The translations under genes and the position numbers were made by a program. From Polyangiaceae bacterium (lineage in GTDB: Bacteria; Myxococcota_A; Polyangia; Polyangiales; Polyangiaceae): a stretch of 64,000 nt of DNA. The notes under the pieces were generated by a model. The model searched no databases, was not told the origin of the DNA, and saw nothing but the letters and a program-made list of their open reading frames with translations. The stretch lies in the NCBI GenBank assembly GCA_020633235.1, contig JACKEA010000006.1, positions 709,199-773,198 of the forward strand, read 5' to 3'. Shown in pieces: positions 1-7,585 of this stretch (positions are counted from its first letter, which is position 1; each line of letters begins with the position of its first letter).

Positions 1-719
1 GGGGCCACCCAGTCCGCCGCGACCAGCAAGTGCAGCCCGAACGCCTGGAGACCACCGGTGGCCTGGGCCCAGTGGAAGGGCTGGGCCGTGAAGAAAAAAG
101 CCGTCGCGGCTGCCATCAAGGTGAGGGGGACGAGCACCGAGCGGAGCCGGCTTCGAAACAGTGCCAGCCACAGCACCACCGCGACGAGATTGTGCACGTG
201 GACGAACACCAGGCGCACCATGCGGGGATCGACCACCGTGACCCACGCGAGGGCGCCCAGCACCGGAAGCGCCGCGGCAGCGCGCCCACGCCCGCCGCCG
301 CTCCATGCTCCCGCGAGCAGCGCGAGCGCCATCCAGCCGCAGACCAGGAGCTGTTCGGTCATCAGCGCGTGAACGCCGGCCTCGTCGGCGATGCGGACCA
401 GGAGCAAGGTGCCACAGCCCAGCCAGACGACGTTCTTCCACCACCCAGGAAGCTGTCGACGGATCACGAGGTAGCGGATGTCCGCCGCCACGTGCGCCAC
501 GCCGAGGAGCACCGGCCCGAGGATGAACAGCAACATCGGGACGGTGGACGCGAGCGTGAAGGCCACCAGCGCGTGCGCCCCCGCCCACAGAGCGACGCGG
601 CTGTCCCGCTTGCCGAGAGCAGTGCCCACAAAGGGCATCGGCAGCATGACGCGCATGAGCGCGCGACGCACCCGATCCAACGGGGCGGTCGCGCGCTCGA
701 GAACCGCGGCTGCCGTCAC
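1..719 (-). CDS. multi-pass membrane protein, C-terminus cut by window edge
   Basis: Reading the minus strand from a GTG at 719, the frame stays open to the window edge, giving 239 codons. The product is very hydrophobic with about six likely membrane helices. Histidines recur in or next to helices: GVAHVAADIRYL near residue 62, FVHVHNLVAV near residue 155 and GLHLLVAADW near the edge. That layout is vaguely reminiscent of Brp/Blh-type membrane enzymes, but I cannot assign a family. The GTG lies 6 bp after the stop of the MYXO-CTERM gene, so the two are probably cotranscribed. ATG codons at about residues 22 and 25 (LMRVMLPM) are alternative starts. Function unknown; the reading frame itself is convincing. 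Confidence 0.6.
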   Translation of the reverse strand, partial: MTAAAVLERATAPLDRVRRALMRVMLPMPFVGTALGKRDSRVALWAGAHALVAFTLASTVPMLLFILGPVLLGVAHVAADIRYLVIRRQLPGWWKNVVWLGCGTLLLVRIADEAGVHALMTEQLLVCGWMALALLAGAWSGGGRGRAAAALPVLGALAWVTVVDPRMVRLVFVHVHNLVAVVLWLALFRSRLRSVLVPLTLMAAATAFFFTAQPFHWAQATGGLQAFGLHLLVAADWVA

Positions 720-725
720 GGTGGC

Positions 726-1061
726 TCAGCGCTGGCGGCGGCGGCCCAGCGCCATGGCGCCGAGACCGAGCATCAACATCCCAAACGCGACGGCCCCTTG
801 GCCCGGCGCGCCGCTGAGGCTGCAGCCGCCGTCGTCGCTGGACCCGCCGCTCTTGGAGGCCGTTCCGCCGGTTCCGGTGCTGCCGGCGGATCCACCCGTG
901 CTGCTGCCGCCCGCGGCGCCGGCCGCACCCGCGGCGCCAGCCGCGCCCGCCCCGCCTCCAAGTCCGGAATCCAGTGCCGGCACGTCGGCCAGTGCCAGCG
1001 AGGGGATGGCGAGAGCGAAGACGAAAGCAGTGGCAGACAGGAACCGACGGGTATTCTTCAT
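726..1061 (-). CDS. MYXO-CTERM sorting-domain protein
   Basis: A 111-residue secreted protein. The ATG at 1061 gives a clean Sec signal peptide (MKNTRRFLSATAFVFALA, cleavage after ALA near residue 25). A Gly/Ala/Ser-rich linker follows. The tail consists of a single Cys (CSLSGAPGQG), a hydrophobic helix (AFGMLMLGLGAMALG) and an RRRQR anchor, which is the MYXO-CTERM architecture processed at the Cys and presented at the myxobacterial surface. There is almost no globular part, so this is mainly a spacer plus anchor. The frame extends upstream to 1103, but that adds residues before an obvious signal peptide. It sits 6 bp upstream of the membrane protein at the window start. Confidence 0.8.
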   Translation of the reverse strand: MKNTRRFLSATAFVFALAIPSLALADVPALDSGLGGGAGAAGAAGAAGAAGGSSTGGSAGSTGTGGTASKSGGSSDDGGCSLSGAPGQGAVAFGMLMLGLGAMALGRRRQR

Positions 1062-1117
1062 GGCTCGGATCTTCGCCTGACTCGCGTCGTCGCGCAACGA
1101 CACTGCGAACGATCAAG

Positions 1118-1486
1118 TCAAAGGGTGAACCCGAGCCAGCGCAGGGCGAGCCCTGCGGCGACGGAAAACCCGTTGGCGAGCGCGGAGATGGAGAACGCCT
1201 TCAGCCACCCGAGGCGCGGGAAGATCAACTGGTAGCCCCCCATCTCCAGGAGCACCGCCCAGGCCTCACTCAGCAGGAAGGTGACGCCCCAGCTCCAGCG
1301 TCCTTGGCCGAGCTCCGGGAAGACGAACCACACCGCCGGATGGCTGGCGACATTGACGAGCAAGAGCGCCGCGACGCGCCGCGGGTAGCCGCGCTCCACC
1401 TTGCCGAGCAGGGGGACCGCAACGAGAGCTTCCGCGCCGACGGTAACCAAAAATGCCCGAAACCAGAGCTCGAGGTAGCTCACCAT
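1118..1486 (-). CDS. small four-helix membrane protein
   Basis: A 122-residue hydrophobic protein starting MVSYLELWFRAF, with about four membrane helices (near residues 5-27, 38-58, 66-84 and 95-120) and few charged residues. Codon use matches the neighbours. It belongs to no family I can name; small integral proteins of this look are common conserved hypotheticals in myxobacteria. It lies 56 bp upstream of the MYXO-CTERM gene in the same direction and starts about 48 bp from the divergent esterase gene, so the short gap between 1486 and 1534 must hold both promoters. Confidence 0.6.
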   Translation of the reverse strand: MVSYLELWFRAFLVTVGAEALVAVPLLGKVERGYPRRVAALLLVNVASHPAVWFVFPELGQGRWSWGVTFLLSEAWAVLLEMGGYQLIFPRLGWLKAFSISALANGFSVAAGLALRWLGFTL

Positions 1487-1533
1487 TTCCGCTGGGCGTC
1501 ACGATAGCCGCGCTCCGGTGTACGCTCCACGTC

Positions 1534-2577
1534 ATGCGGAGCGAAGCGGTGCTTTTCTTGGGTCTCCTGTTGGCGGGGTGTGGTGGCAGTGACGAAAGCG
1601 GCTCGCCGAGCTCCGGCGGCAGCGGCGGCGCTGGGGGTAGCGGCGGCACCGCAGGCATGGCGGGAGCCGCAGGCGGCGGCGGCGTGGCGGGGGCCGCAGG
1701 GAGCGGCGGCGGCGTGAGCAGCTTGCCAGCGAAGCCCAGCAACGGCTGCACTCTCGGTGGGGCGCCGGGTACCGGCAGCGGCACCCGGACGCTGAGCTTT
1801 GGCGGAGTGGACCGCAGTTACGAGCTGCACGTCCCCACCAGCTACGACCCGACGAAGCCGGCTCCGTTGGTGATGAACTTCCACGGGCGCACGGCGAGCT
1901 CCTTCGGCCCCGCGGCTCCCGCGCAGGAGGCCGTGAGCAAGCTGAACGAGAAGGGAGATGCCGAAGGGTTCTTCGTGATCAACCCCCAGGGCATCACCGA
2001 CTCGGACGGCTATCAGACCTGGAACGCGGGGCTCTGTTGCGCCGAGGACAAGACCCGCGACGACGTCGGCTTTGCCGACGCGATCCTCGACGAAGTGGAA
2101 GCGGAGTTCTGTCTGGACACCGCTCGGATATACGCGGCCGGGCTATCCAACGGTGGCTTCATGTCGCATCGCCTTGCCTGCGAGAAGTCCGAGCGCTACG
2201 CGGCGGTGGCGCCCGTCGCTGCCTTCAATGGCATGACGACATGCGATCCCGCGCGCGGCATCACGCTGGTGTCCTTCAACGGCACGACGGATCCGCTGGT
2301 GCCCTACAACCAGGCCGTGCCTTCCAACGCCGACTGGGTGAGCCGCCTTGGCTGCGATGCCACGCCCAAGGAGACGTTCAAGAACGGAGACAGCAGCTGC
2401 AACACCTGGACCGGCTGCAAGGACGGCGCGGAGATCGTGCTGTGCACCGTGGAAGGCGGCGGACACACCTGGCCCGGAGGCTTGGATCTCTCGAGCCTGG
2501 GTTTCGGCAAGACGACTCAGGACATGAGCGCCAACGACGTGATGTGGGAAGTGTTCCAGCGCCACGCGCTACCGTGA
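1534..2577 (+). CDS. PHB-depolymerase/feruloyl-esterase-like lipoprotein
   Basis: A 347-residue predicted lipoprotein: signal MRSEAVLFLGLLLAGC with lipobox LLAGC, then a 50-residue Gly/Ser-rich linker. An alpha/beta-hydrolase domain of the LpqC / esterase-PHB (CE1-like) type follows. Visible family marks are LVMNFHGRTASS (oxyanion loop), GLSNGGFMSHRLAC (nucleophile Ser in GxSxG), FNGTTDPLVPY (catalytic Asp) and GGGHTWPGG (catalytic His). The triad is complete. It probably hydrolyses an ester polymer or feruloyl/acetyl ester outside the cytoplasm; the substrate cannot be read from sequence. The ATG at 1534 is chosen because it gives the lipoprotein signal; the frame is open back to 1453. Its stop is 1 bp from the stop of the convergent next gene. 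Confidence 0.85.
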   Translation: MRSEAVLFLGLLLAGCGGSDESGSPSSGGSGGAGGSGGTAGMAGAAGGGGVAGAAGSGGGVSSLPAKPSNGCTLGGAPGTGSGTRTLSFGGVDRSYELHVPTSYDPTKPAPLVMNFHGRTASSFGPAAPAQEAVSKLNEKGDAEGFFVINPQGITDSDGYQTWNAGLCCAEDKTRDDVGFADAILDEVEAEFCLDTARIYAAGLSNGGFMSHRLACEKSERYAAVAPVAAFNGMTTCDPARGITLVSFNGTTDPLVPYNQAVPSNADWVSRLGCDATPKETFKNGDSSCNTWTGCKDGAEIVLCTVEGGGHTWPGGLDLSSLGFGKTTQDMSANDVMWEVFQRHALP

Positions 2578-2578
2578 G

Positions 2579-2935
2579 TCACTTCGTGCAGGCGCTCATT
2601 GCGTCGTTCTCGGCCTTGCACGCGGTCGGGTCCTTGGCGCTGGGAAGCGCGAGGGTGCACTGGTAGTCGATGCCGGCGTTGCAGTCGTAGTAGGCCTTGG
2701 CGACGTCAGGGCACTTGCTGGCGAAACTGGGTGTGACCGAGTCACACCCGCCCTTGCAGATCTTGGTGTAGTCGGCGATGCAATTGTCGCCCTTCTCTTG
2801 CTGATCGCACATCGCGTAGCAGGCGCTACTGAGCGCTGCGGAGTTGCCTCCGCCGGTGCCGCCGCCGTCGTCGTCGCTGCCGCCGCACGCCGATGCCAGG
2901 ACTGCAAAGATCAGGATCCAGCTCCGCGTCCCCAT
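2579..2935 (-). CDS. Cys-rich lipoprotein
   Basis: A 118-residue protein with a lipobox signal (MGTRSWILIFAVLASAC), a short acidic/Gly linker (GGSDDDGGG) and a small domain with about ten cysteines in pairs (CYAMCDQQ, CKGGCDS, then singles to the C-terminus). Even Cys number and extracellular location suggest disulfides. This is one of the small Cys-rich lipoproteins typical of Polyangia, with no known function. It is convergent with the esterase gene and divergent from the next lipoprotein gene. Confidence 0.7.
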   Translation of the reverse strand: MGTRSWILIFAVLASACGGSDDDGGGTGGGNSAALSSACYAMCDQQEKGDNCIADYTKICKGGCDSVTPSFASKCPDVAKAYYDCNAGIDYQCTLALPSAKDPTACKAENDAMSACTK

Positions 2936-3026
2936 GTTCCGAGTATGCCGCAGCCTGCGACGATAAGCCGCAGGGATCGCCCTGCTCCGCGCTGCTAGAA
3001 CCAGCGGAGCGATGGGAGGAGCTCAG

Positions 3027-3398
3027 ATGCGTAAGGTTTTGGTGCTCTTGGCGATGGCCGCGCTCAGCGGCGGGTGTTCTTCGGACGACAGCAGCAGTGG
3101 GTCGGGCGGGACCAGCGGGTCCGGTGGCTCTGGTGGCGGCTCCGCCGTGAACTGTGGGGCGATCATGGACGTCTGCATGCCCAAGGACGACGGCACGCCC
3201 GGCGACGTTCACGACTGTCACATGCTGGCCCACGAAGGCGTGGACACCGACTGCGCTGCTCAGAAGGACACCTGCGTGTCGACCTGCAACGCCGCGCCGG
3301 GGTTCGACGGCGGCATGGGCGGCATGGGCGCCATGGCCGGCGCGGGCGGCATGGGCGCCATGGCCGGCGCGGGCGGCATGGCCGGCGCGGGCGGTTAG
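3027..3398 (+). CDS. Cys-rich lipoprotein with Gly/Met/Ala repeat tail
   Basis: A 123-residue lipoprotein: signal MRKVLVLLAMAALSGGC, Ser/Gly linker, then a short Cys/His domain (CGAIMDVCMPKD, HDCHMLAHE, six cysteines) of a type that recurs in myxobacterial lipoproteins. The C-terminal about 30 residues are a Gly-Met-Ala-rich tail made by a 27-bp tandem repeat. The ATG at 3027 is preceded by a strong GGGAGGAG ribosome site, which decides the start against the in-frame ATG at 3012. Its TAG stop shares bases with the stop of the convergent EAL gene (TTAG at 3395-3398). Function unknown. Confidence 0.72.
   Translation: MRKVLVLLAMAALSGGCSSDDSSSGSGGTSGSGGSGGGSAVNCGAIMDVCMPKDDGTPGDVHDCHMLAHEGVDTDCAAQKDTCVSTCNAAPGFDGGMGGMGAMAGAGGMGAMAGAGGMAGAGG
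3321..3374 (+). repeat. two perfect 27-bp tandem copies in lipoprotein tail
   Basis: Two identical 27-bp units (3321-3347 and 3348-3374), followed by an 18-bp partial unit to 3392. Each encodes GMGAMAGAG. It is an in-frame coding minisatellite whose copy number can change without a frameshift. Confidence 0.85.
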
Positions 3399-4186
3399 CT
3401 CCCGACCAGGCGCAGCGGCGGCGCTTTGGCCATGGTCAGGCGTCGTCGCGTGGGCAGCGGCTCCGGCCGGGGCATGCCCAGCAAGAAGCCTTGGCCGTAG
3501 CGCACGCCGATGCTGCGCAACGTCTCGAGGTCCGCGGGCGTCTCGATGCCCTCGGCCACCAGGGCGATGCCCGTCTGGAAGCAGAAGCGCGAGAGCGCGT
3601 GGATCAGGTGCTTGCGCCACGGGTCCACGCTGACGTCCTGACACATCTCGCGATCCAGCTTCACGATCTCCGGGCGCAGTTGGACCATCACGTGCAGGGA
3701 GGCGTGCCCCGCGCCCAGGTCGTCCAGCGCGATGCCGAAGCCTTGGCACGAGTAGTGGGGCAGGAGCTCCGCCAGGCGCCGCGCGCCCAGGTGAGGATCG
3801 CGCTCCGTGAGCTCGAACACGAAGCGACGCGGATTGAGATCGCGCGCGTCGAGCAAACTGCGCGTCGTTCCGGGAACGAAGCGCGCGTCCGAGAGAATGC
3901 GCGTGTCGACGTTCAGGAAGAAGCGACTGTCGCCCTGCGGCGAGTAGCGTGCGATGGCATCCACCGCAGCCGTCCGCCAGCCGTGCTCGAGGTCGAGCAG
4001 CTTGTCGCTGGCCACCGCGAGATCCACGAGCTCGAGAGGTCCCGGAGCGGGCGCTCCGAGAAGCTCCGGGTCGGCGCGCCCGAGCACCTCGTGGGCGTAG
4101 ACCTCACCGCTGGCGAGGTCGAAGATCGGTTGGAACGCGACGCACAGGGCCTGCCGCCCGAGGATCTCTTCGAGCATGTGGGCCAC
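3395..4186 (-). CDS. EAL-domain cyclic-di-GMP phosphodiesterase
   Basis: A 263-residue stand-alone EAL domain. The signature is EVLGR in place of EAL-x-R (metal-binding Glu kept). Further catalytic positions look intact: FLNVD (Asn), FELTERD (Glu), LDDLGAG (DD of DDFGxG), IVKLDR (Lys), VAEGIET (Glu) and GQGFLLG (Gln). It is therefore likely an active phosphodiesterase turning c-di-GMP into pGpG in the cytoplasm. There is no sensory domain or membrane segment in this chain, so control must come from a partner. It is monocistronic, overlaps the preceding convergent gene by 4 bp at the stops, and lies next to the minus-strand lipoprotein/porin operon. Confidence 0.88.
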   Translation of the reverse strand: MAHMLEEILGRQALCVAFQPIFDLASGEVYAHEVLGRADPELLGAPAPGPLELVDLAVASDKLLDLEHGWRTAAVDAIARYSPQGDSRFFLNVDTRILSDARFVPGTTRSLLDARDLNPRRFVFELTERDPHLGARRLAELLPHYSCQGFGIALDDLGAGHASLHVMVQLRPEIVKLDREMCQDVSVDPWRKHLIHALSRFCFQTGIALVAEGIETPADLETLRSIGVRYGQGFLLGMPRPEPLPTRRRLTMAKAPPLRLVGS

Positions 4187-4237
4187 AGGCTAGAGACGTC
4201 CCGCGAAGGACCCGCGTCCATCGCGAAACAATTTGGC

Positions 4238-4954
4238 TCAAGGCGCCGCGTTCGCCGCCCCGGGGGTGGGCGCGCACACTGCGAAATCCCCGGTACCGTC
4301 GGGAAGGCGGCACCACGTCTGGCCGTCCGTCACTGCGTCGATGGGCAAGGCCGCCGACGCCACGATGGTAGTGGTGCTGATCAGGAACACGCCATCACCG
4401 TTGGAGGCGCTGATGCCAAAGCCGACGTGAAAGCAGCTGGCCGGTCCGTTGAGGCAGTCCGTCTGCGGGTCGTTGCTGGCGCCCGTTTGACCTGCGACGA
4501 TGAGCAAGCGCTCGCCGGCCGCGAGTGACGTGCCGGAGGGGAACGTCAGCGCTTCGGTGAGCTTCGGACAGCCCGTGTCGTCCTGGTCCGCCAGCACCAT
4601 GCCGCTCAAGTCCGCCGACACCGAGCCCAGGTTGACGATCTCGACGAAGTCGTCGCCCTTGGCGGAGATCTCGTTGATCGCGAGGTTCGAGGTGGCGGTG
4701 CCGTCCGCGTAGCCGCACGCGCCTGCGCCGCCGTCACTGGTCTGCCCTGCGCTGCCGCCGGTGTTGCTTCCGGCGCTGCCACCGGTCGCGCCGCTGCCGC
4801 CGGTGTTGCCGCTGCCGCCCGCGCCACCCGTCGCGCCGCCGCCGGTGTTGCCGCTGCCCGACGAGCCGCCGCTGTTCGGCGAGGCGCTGTTGCTCTCGGA
4901 GCAAGCGCAGGCGGCAATCAAGCAGAGCATGGAAGTGAAGAGCATCTTGTTCAT
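4238..4954 (-). CDS. lamin-tail-domain (LTD) lipoprotein
   Basis: A 238-residue lipoprotein. The ATG at 4954 gives MNKMLFTSMLCLIAAC as lipobox signal; the frame is open further upstream, but that would run into the porin gene. A long Gly/Ser/Thr linker (about residues 20-90) precedes an LTD fold: LAINEISAKGDDFVEIVNLG, then GMVLADQDD, AGERLLIVAG and a closing WCRLPDGTGDFAV strand. Bacterial LTDs are Ig-like surface modules often attached to nucleases or used for adhesion; here the LTD stands alone. It starts 13 bp after the porin stop, so it is likely the last gene of the phosphatase/DUF2252/porin operon. Confidence 0.8.
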   Translation of the reverse strand: MNKMLFTSMLCLIAACACSESNSASPNSGGSSGSGNTGGGATGGAGGSGNTGGSGATGGSAGSNTGGSAGQTSDGGAGACGYADGTATSNLAINEISAKGDDFVEIVNLGSVSADLSGMVLADQDDTGCPKLTEALTFPSGTSLAAGERLLIVAGQTGASNDPQTDCLNGPASCFHVGFGISASNGDGVFLISTTTIVASAALPIDAVTDGQTWCRLPDGTGDFAVCAPTPGAANAAP

Positions 4955-4967
4955 GGTCGAGTCCTCG

Positions 4968-6053
4968 TCAGAAAACGATGCGGCTGATGAGCCGCGCTTC
5001 CCAGTAGTCGCTCTCCGGAACCGCCGTGCGAGCGCGATCCGTCGGAAGCGAGCGAGTGAACGCCGCAAATGCCGTGAGCGGCGTGGCGATTTCGTAGCCC
5101 GCGGCGCCGGTCACCATCGCCACGGTGTCCTTGCCGGCGGGGTCTTTCCGGGTGTCGCGCACCCAGAAGGAACCCCGCACGCCGAACAGCAAGTGCTCGA
5201 TGGGCTCTGCCCGGATGAAGCCGTCGGCGATCCACGACCGCTGCGAGCCGTCGTCCTTCGTGCCCCAGGCGTAGGTGGCCGAAGCGCCGGCGCGGATCAT
5301 GTCGCCCTGCCACAAGAGCGCGCCCGTGGCGCGGTCCGCCCGTGCGAGCCCGGTGCCGGAGGAGCCGAGCTGATAGCCGACGAACACCGCCAGCGGTTTC
5401 AGCGGACCGGCCGGCAGTGGATGGATCGACGCGGCGGCCTCCGCGTTCTTGCCGCGGTTCAGCTCGCGGTTCGTATAGCCTTCGCCATTCTGCGCGCCCA
5501 CGCCCACCCAAGCGTAGTCTTTGGGCAGCGTGTAACGGACGTTCGCGCCCACGTCCGCGGGCGTGAGCAGGCCGCTGCTCTCCCGCGGATCCGGCGCCAC
5601 CGCCCGGAGCATCCACGTTCCCTCCAGCTCCGGGATGGTGAGCAGCGGCACCACGCCGGCGCGACCCTCGAAGCCGTACTTGGAGTAGCCCGCATACGCT
5701 TCTCGCAGCCGCATCACCCAGCTGTCCCCCGCCACGCCGATCAGCGCGCCCTCGCTCGCCGATCGCACCGCCTCGATCAACACGCGGCCGTGGGCGTCTT
5801 CGGCTTCGGCGTCCAGCGCCAGGTGCACTCGAGGCACGTCGAACTGATGAAACCACTGACTCCTGCCGCTTTCATCCAGCGTGCGCCGGTAGGCGTACTG
5901 GGCGAACACTTCCAGGCCGGGCTTCACCTGCAGCGTGAGGGGCGTGGTGGCGGCCGACGTCGCCGGGGCCGCCGTCCCCACGAAATTGGGCTCTTCCTGC
6001 GCCAAGGCCGAGGTCGACGAGAGCAGCAGCGCAGCAACGAGGGATCGCTTCAC
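4968..6053 (-). CDS. outer-membrane porin, phosphate-porin-like
   Basis: A 361-residue protein with a Sec signal (MKRSLVAALLLSSTSALA) and alternating beta-barrel strands ending in an aromatic C-terminal residue (ARLISRIVF), typical of outer-membrane barrels. The opening (FAQYAYRRTLDES, DVPRVHLALDAEAEDAHGRV, LREAYAGYSKYGFEGRAGVVPLL) matches the plan of OprP/OprO-type porins and resembles the porin at 19942 next to pstS. It overlaps the DUF2252 gene by 4 bp (translational coupling) and follows a phosphatase, so import of phosphate released outside the cell is a reasonable inferred job. The substrate is not proven. Confidence 0.75.
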   Translation of the reverse strand: MKRSLVAALLLSSTSALAQEEPNFVGTAAPATSAATTPLTLQVKPGLEVFAQYAYRRTLDESGRSQWFHQFDVPRVHLALDAEAEDAHGRVLIEAVRSASEGALIGVAGDSWVMRLREAYAGYSKYGFEGRAGVVPLLTIPELEGTWMLRAVAPDPRESSGLLTPADVGANVRYTLPKDYAWVGVGAQNGEGYTNRELNRGKNAEAAASIHPLPAGPLKPLAVFVGYQLGSSGTGLARADRATGALLWQGDMIRAGASATYAWGTKDDGSQRSWIADGFIRAEPIEHLLFGVRGSFWVRDTRKDPAGKDTVAMVTGAAGYEIATPLTAFAAFTRSLPTDRARTAVPESDYWEARLISRIVF

Positions 6054-7495
6054 GGGGAGATCTCCGGCGGCGTTCCGATCAACGCCGCCATGTCCTGAGG
6101 AACCTGGTCGCTTTCCGACGCAGGCATTCCGAGGCGCGGTCCGAGGTCTGCCAGGACCTCGCCGAACAGCTTCGCGTCGTGCTCGACGCGATCGGCATAG
6201 GCCAGGGACACCCGAACCTGCTCATTGACGAATTCTTGTTGGTCCGCCGCGATCACGTTGGCGACGTCCACCGCCGCGCCGGAGTGAATCCGCGCTTGCA
6301 GCGCGCCGAGCTGTCCGCCGAGCTCCGCGATGGCTTGCGGCGTTCCGAGATCGTCCTCGAAACGACGCGTGCGAAAGGTCTTCTGCCCTTCGCTCTCGAG
6401 GCGGATCTGACACGGCATGCCGCTCAGCGTGCTCACGCCCCACAGCGGAGAGGCGTCGGGGCGGGCCCAGGCCGCGCGGGAGGTCGCGAGGATACGCTGG
6501 GCCGGCGTGTCGTAGTACACGCCGGGCGGCGTCCAGCCGCCGACGAAGGAATCCGTCAGCTCGCGAAGCTCGAGGATGACGTCGTCCTCCGGCGCGTCCG
6601 TCGGACCGCGCACCAAGAGCAGCAGGCGGACGCGGGGCCAACTGGCGACGCCTTGTCCGTAACGGCGAACGGCATCGAGCACCGTGAAGTACGCCGCGTC
6701 CGGAGGAGTCGCGAGACTCTTCCGATACTCCGCCAGCGTGTCCGGCAGGGCGTCGAGCACGAACGCCGGCAGGTCTCCCAGAATGTCGCCGGGATCCGCG
6801 GGATCGAGGTTGCCCCGAAGCAGCCGTCGCTTCGTTCCGGTGAGCTCGGTGAGCTGAGGCAGCTCGTCCCGTGATGCGACGTCCTTCGCAGATCGCTTCA
6901 GCAGATCCGCAGCAATGGCGCCCGCCTGGCTGTCGTCGAGGCGCGTGGCCGGCGCTCCGTTGGCGAGGGCCTGGATGGTGCTGGCGTAGCCTTCCACCGT
7001 GGCCCGGGCGATGTCTTCCTGGGCAGCCACAGCCACCAGGCGCGCGCTCTCGTCGCTGGGGTTCGAGACGCGCGTTCCGATCAGCATACCGACCACCAGG
7101 CGTCGGAGATCCCACAGGTAGGGGACGTGGTCGGCGCTGTCGAAGTCGTTGGGCTCCACTGCCAGGGTGCCGTCGCCGGCGATGAGCACGCCGTAGTTCT
7201 CGGGGTGGGGGTCGCCGGTCCCGAGCACCAGCGGCGACACCAACGAGAAGCGAGAGCCCGACAGCTCCGAGCCGGTCTGCCAGTCGTGCAGGAACATCGG
7301 CAAGTTGCCGCGCTGGTAGGAGTAGGTGCTGGCGGCCATGCGCGCGTACTTGCCGGCCACCAGCGCGGGGCGAGCGCGGATCAGCGGCTGGTCCGCGCGG
7401 CTGAACACGCTGGCCAGCTCGGCCTTGCGGGCATCGTCCGCTCGCTCGCTGCAGCCAAACAGCGCAAGGGCGAGGAGCACCGGCAGCGCGCGCAT
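6050..7495 (-). CDS. DUF2252-family protein with lipoprotein signal
   Basis: 481 residues from the ATG at 7495, which gives MRALPVLLALALFGC (lipobox LFGC). A start at 7552 would add 19 residues and is possible. The body is DUF2252, a kinase-like fold related to aminoglycoside phosphotransferases: GKYARMAASTYSYQRGN, then GTGDPHPENYG (catalytic-loop-like), EPNDFDSADHVPYLWDLRRL, and C-terminal VANVIAADQQEFVNEQ. DUF2252 proteins are normally cytoplasmic; a secreted, lipid-anchored form is odd because no ATP is expected there. It is coupled to the porin gene (4-bp overlap) and lies downstream of a phosphatase. Biochemical function unknown. Confidence 0.8.
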   Translation of the reverse strand: MRALPVLLALALFGCSERADDARKAELASVFSRADQPLIRARPALVAGKYARMAASTYSYQRGNLPMFLHDWQTGSELSGSRFSLVSPLVLGTGDPHPENYGVLIAGDGTLAVEPNDFDSADHVPYLWDLRRLVVGMLIGTRVSNPSDESARLVAVAAQEDIARATVEGYASTIQALANGAPATRLDDSQAGAIAADLLKRSAKDVASRDELPQLTELTGTKRRLLRGNLDPADPGDILGDLPAFVLDALPDTLAEYRKSLATPPDAAYFTVLDAVRRYGQGVASWPRVRLLLLVRGPTDAPEDDVILELRELTDSFVGGWTPPGVYYDTPAQRILATSRAAWARPDASPLWGVSTLSGMPCQIRLESEGQKTFRTRRFEDDLGTPQAIAELGGQLGALQARIHSGAAVDVANVIAADQQEFVNEQVRVSLAYADRVEHDAKLFGEVLADLGPRLGMPASESDQVPQDMAALIGTPPEISP

Positions 7496-7556
7496 CACGA
7501 GCGCCGCTACCAGAGCACGCCACACGGAACAACGCCGGAAGCCCGGCTCCATCGCG

Positions 7557-7585
7557 ATGTCACGCGGAGATCACGGAACTGTCAC
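7557..7585 (+). promoter_or_regulatory. PHO-box-like triple repeat, wrong-way orientation
   Basis: Three 7-mers spaced exactly 11 bp apart: ATGTCAC (7557), AGATCAC (7568) and CTGTCAC (7579). This is the pattern seen at the other PHO boxes here. It points along the plus strand, where no gene follows, but lies between the phosphatase stop and the DUF2252 start on the minus strand. It may be a PhoB site used in reverse, an antisense promoter, or chance. Confidence 0.35.

Noticed and set aside
30..1235. Long plus-strand open frame of about 400 codons
   Set aside because: Composition is His/Arg/Gln-rich with no domain, and it runs antisense to the membrane protein and MYXO-CTERM genes, which show signal peptides and helices. 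High-GC shadow frame.
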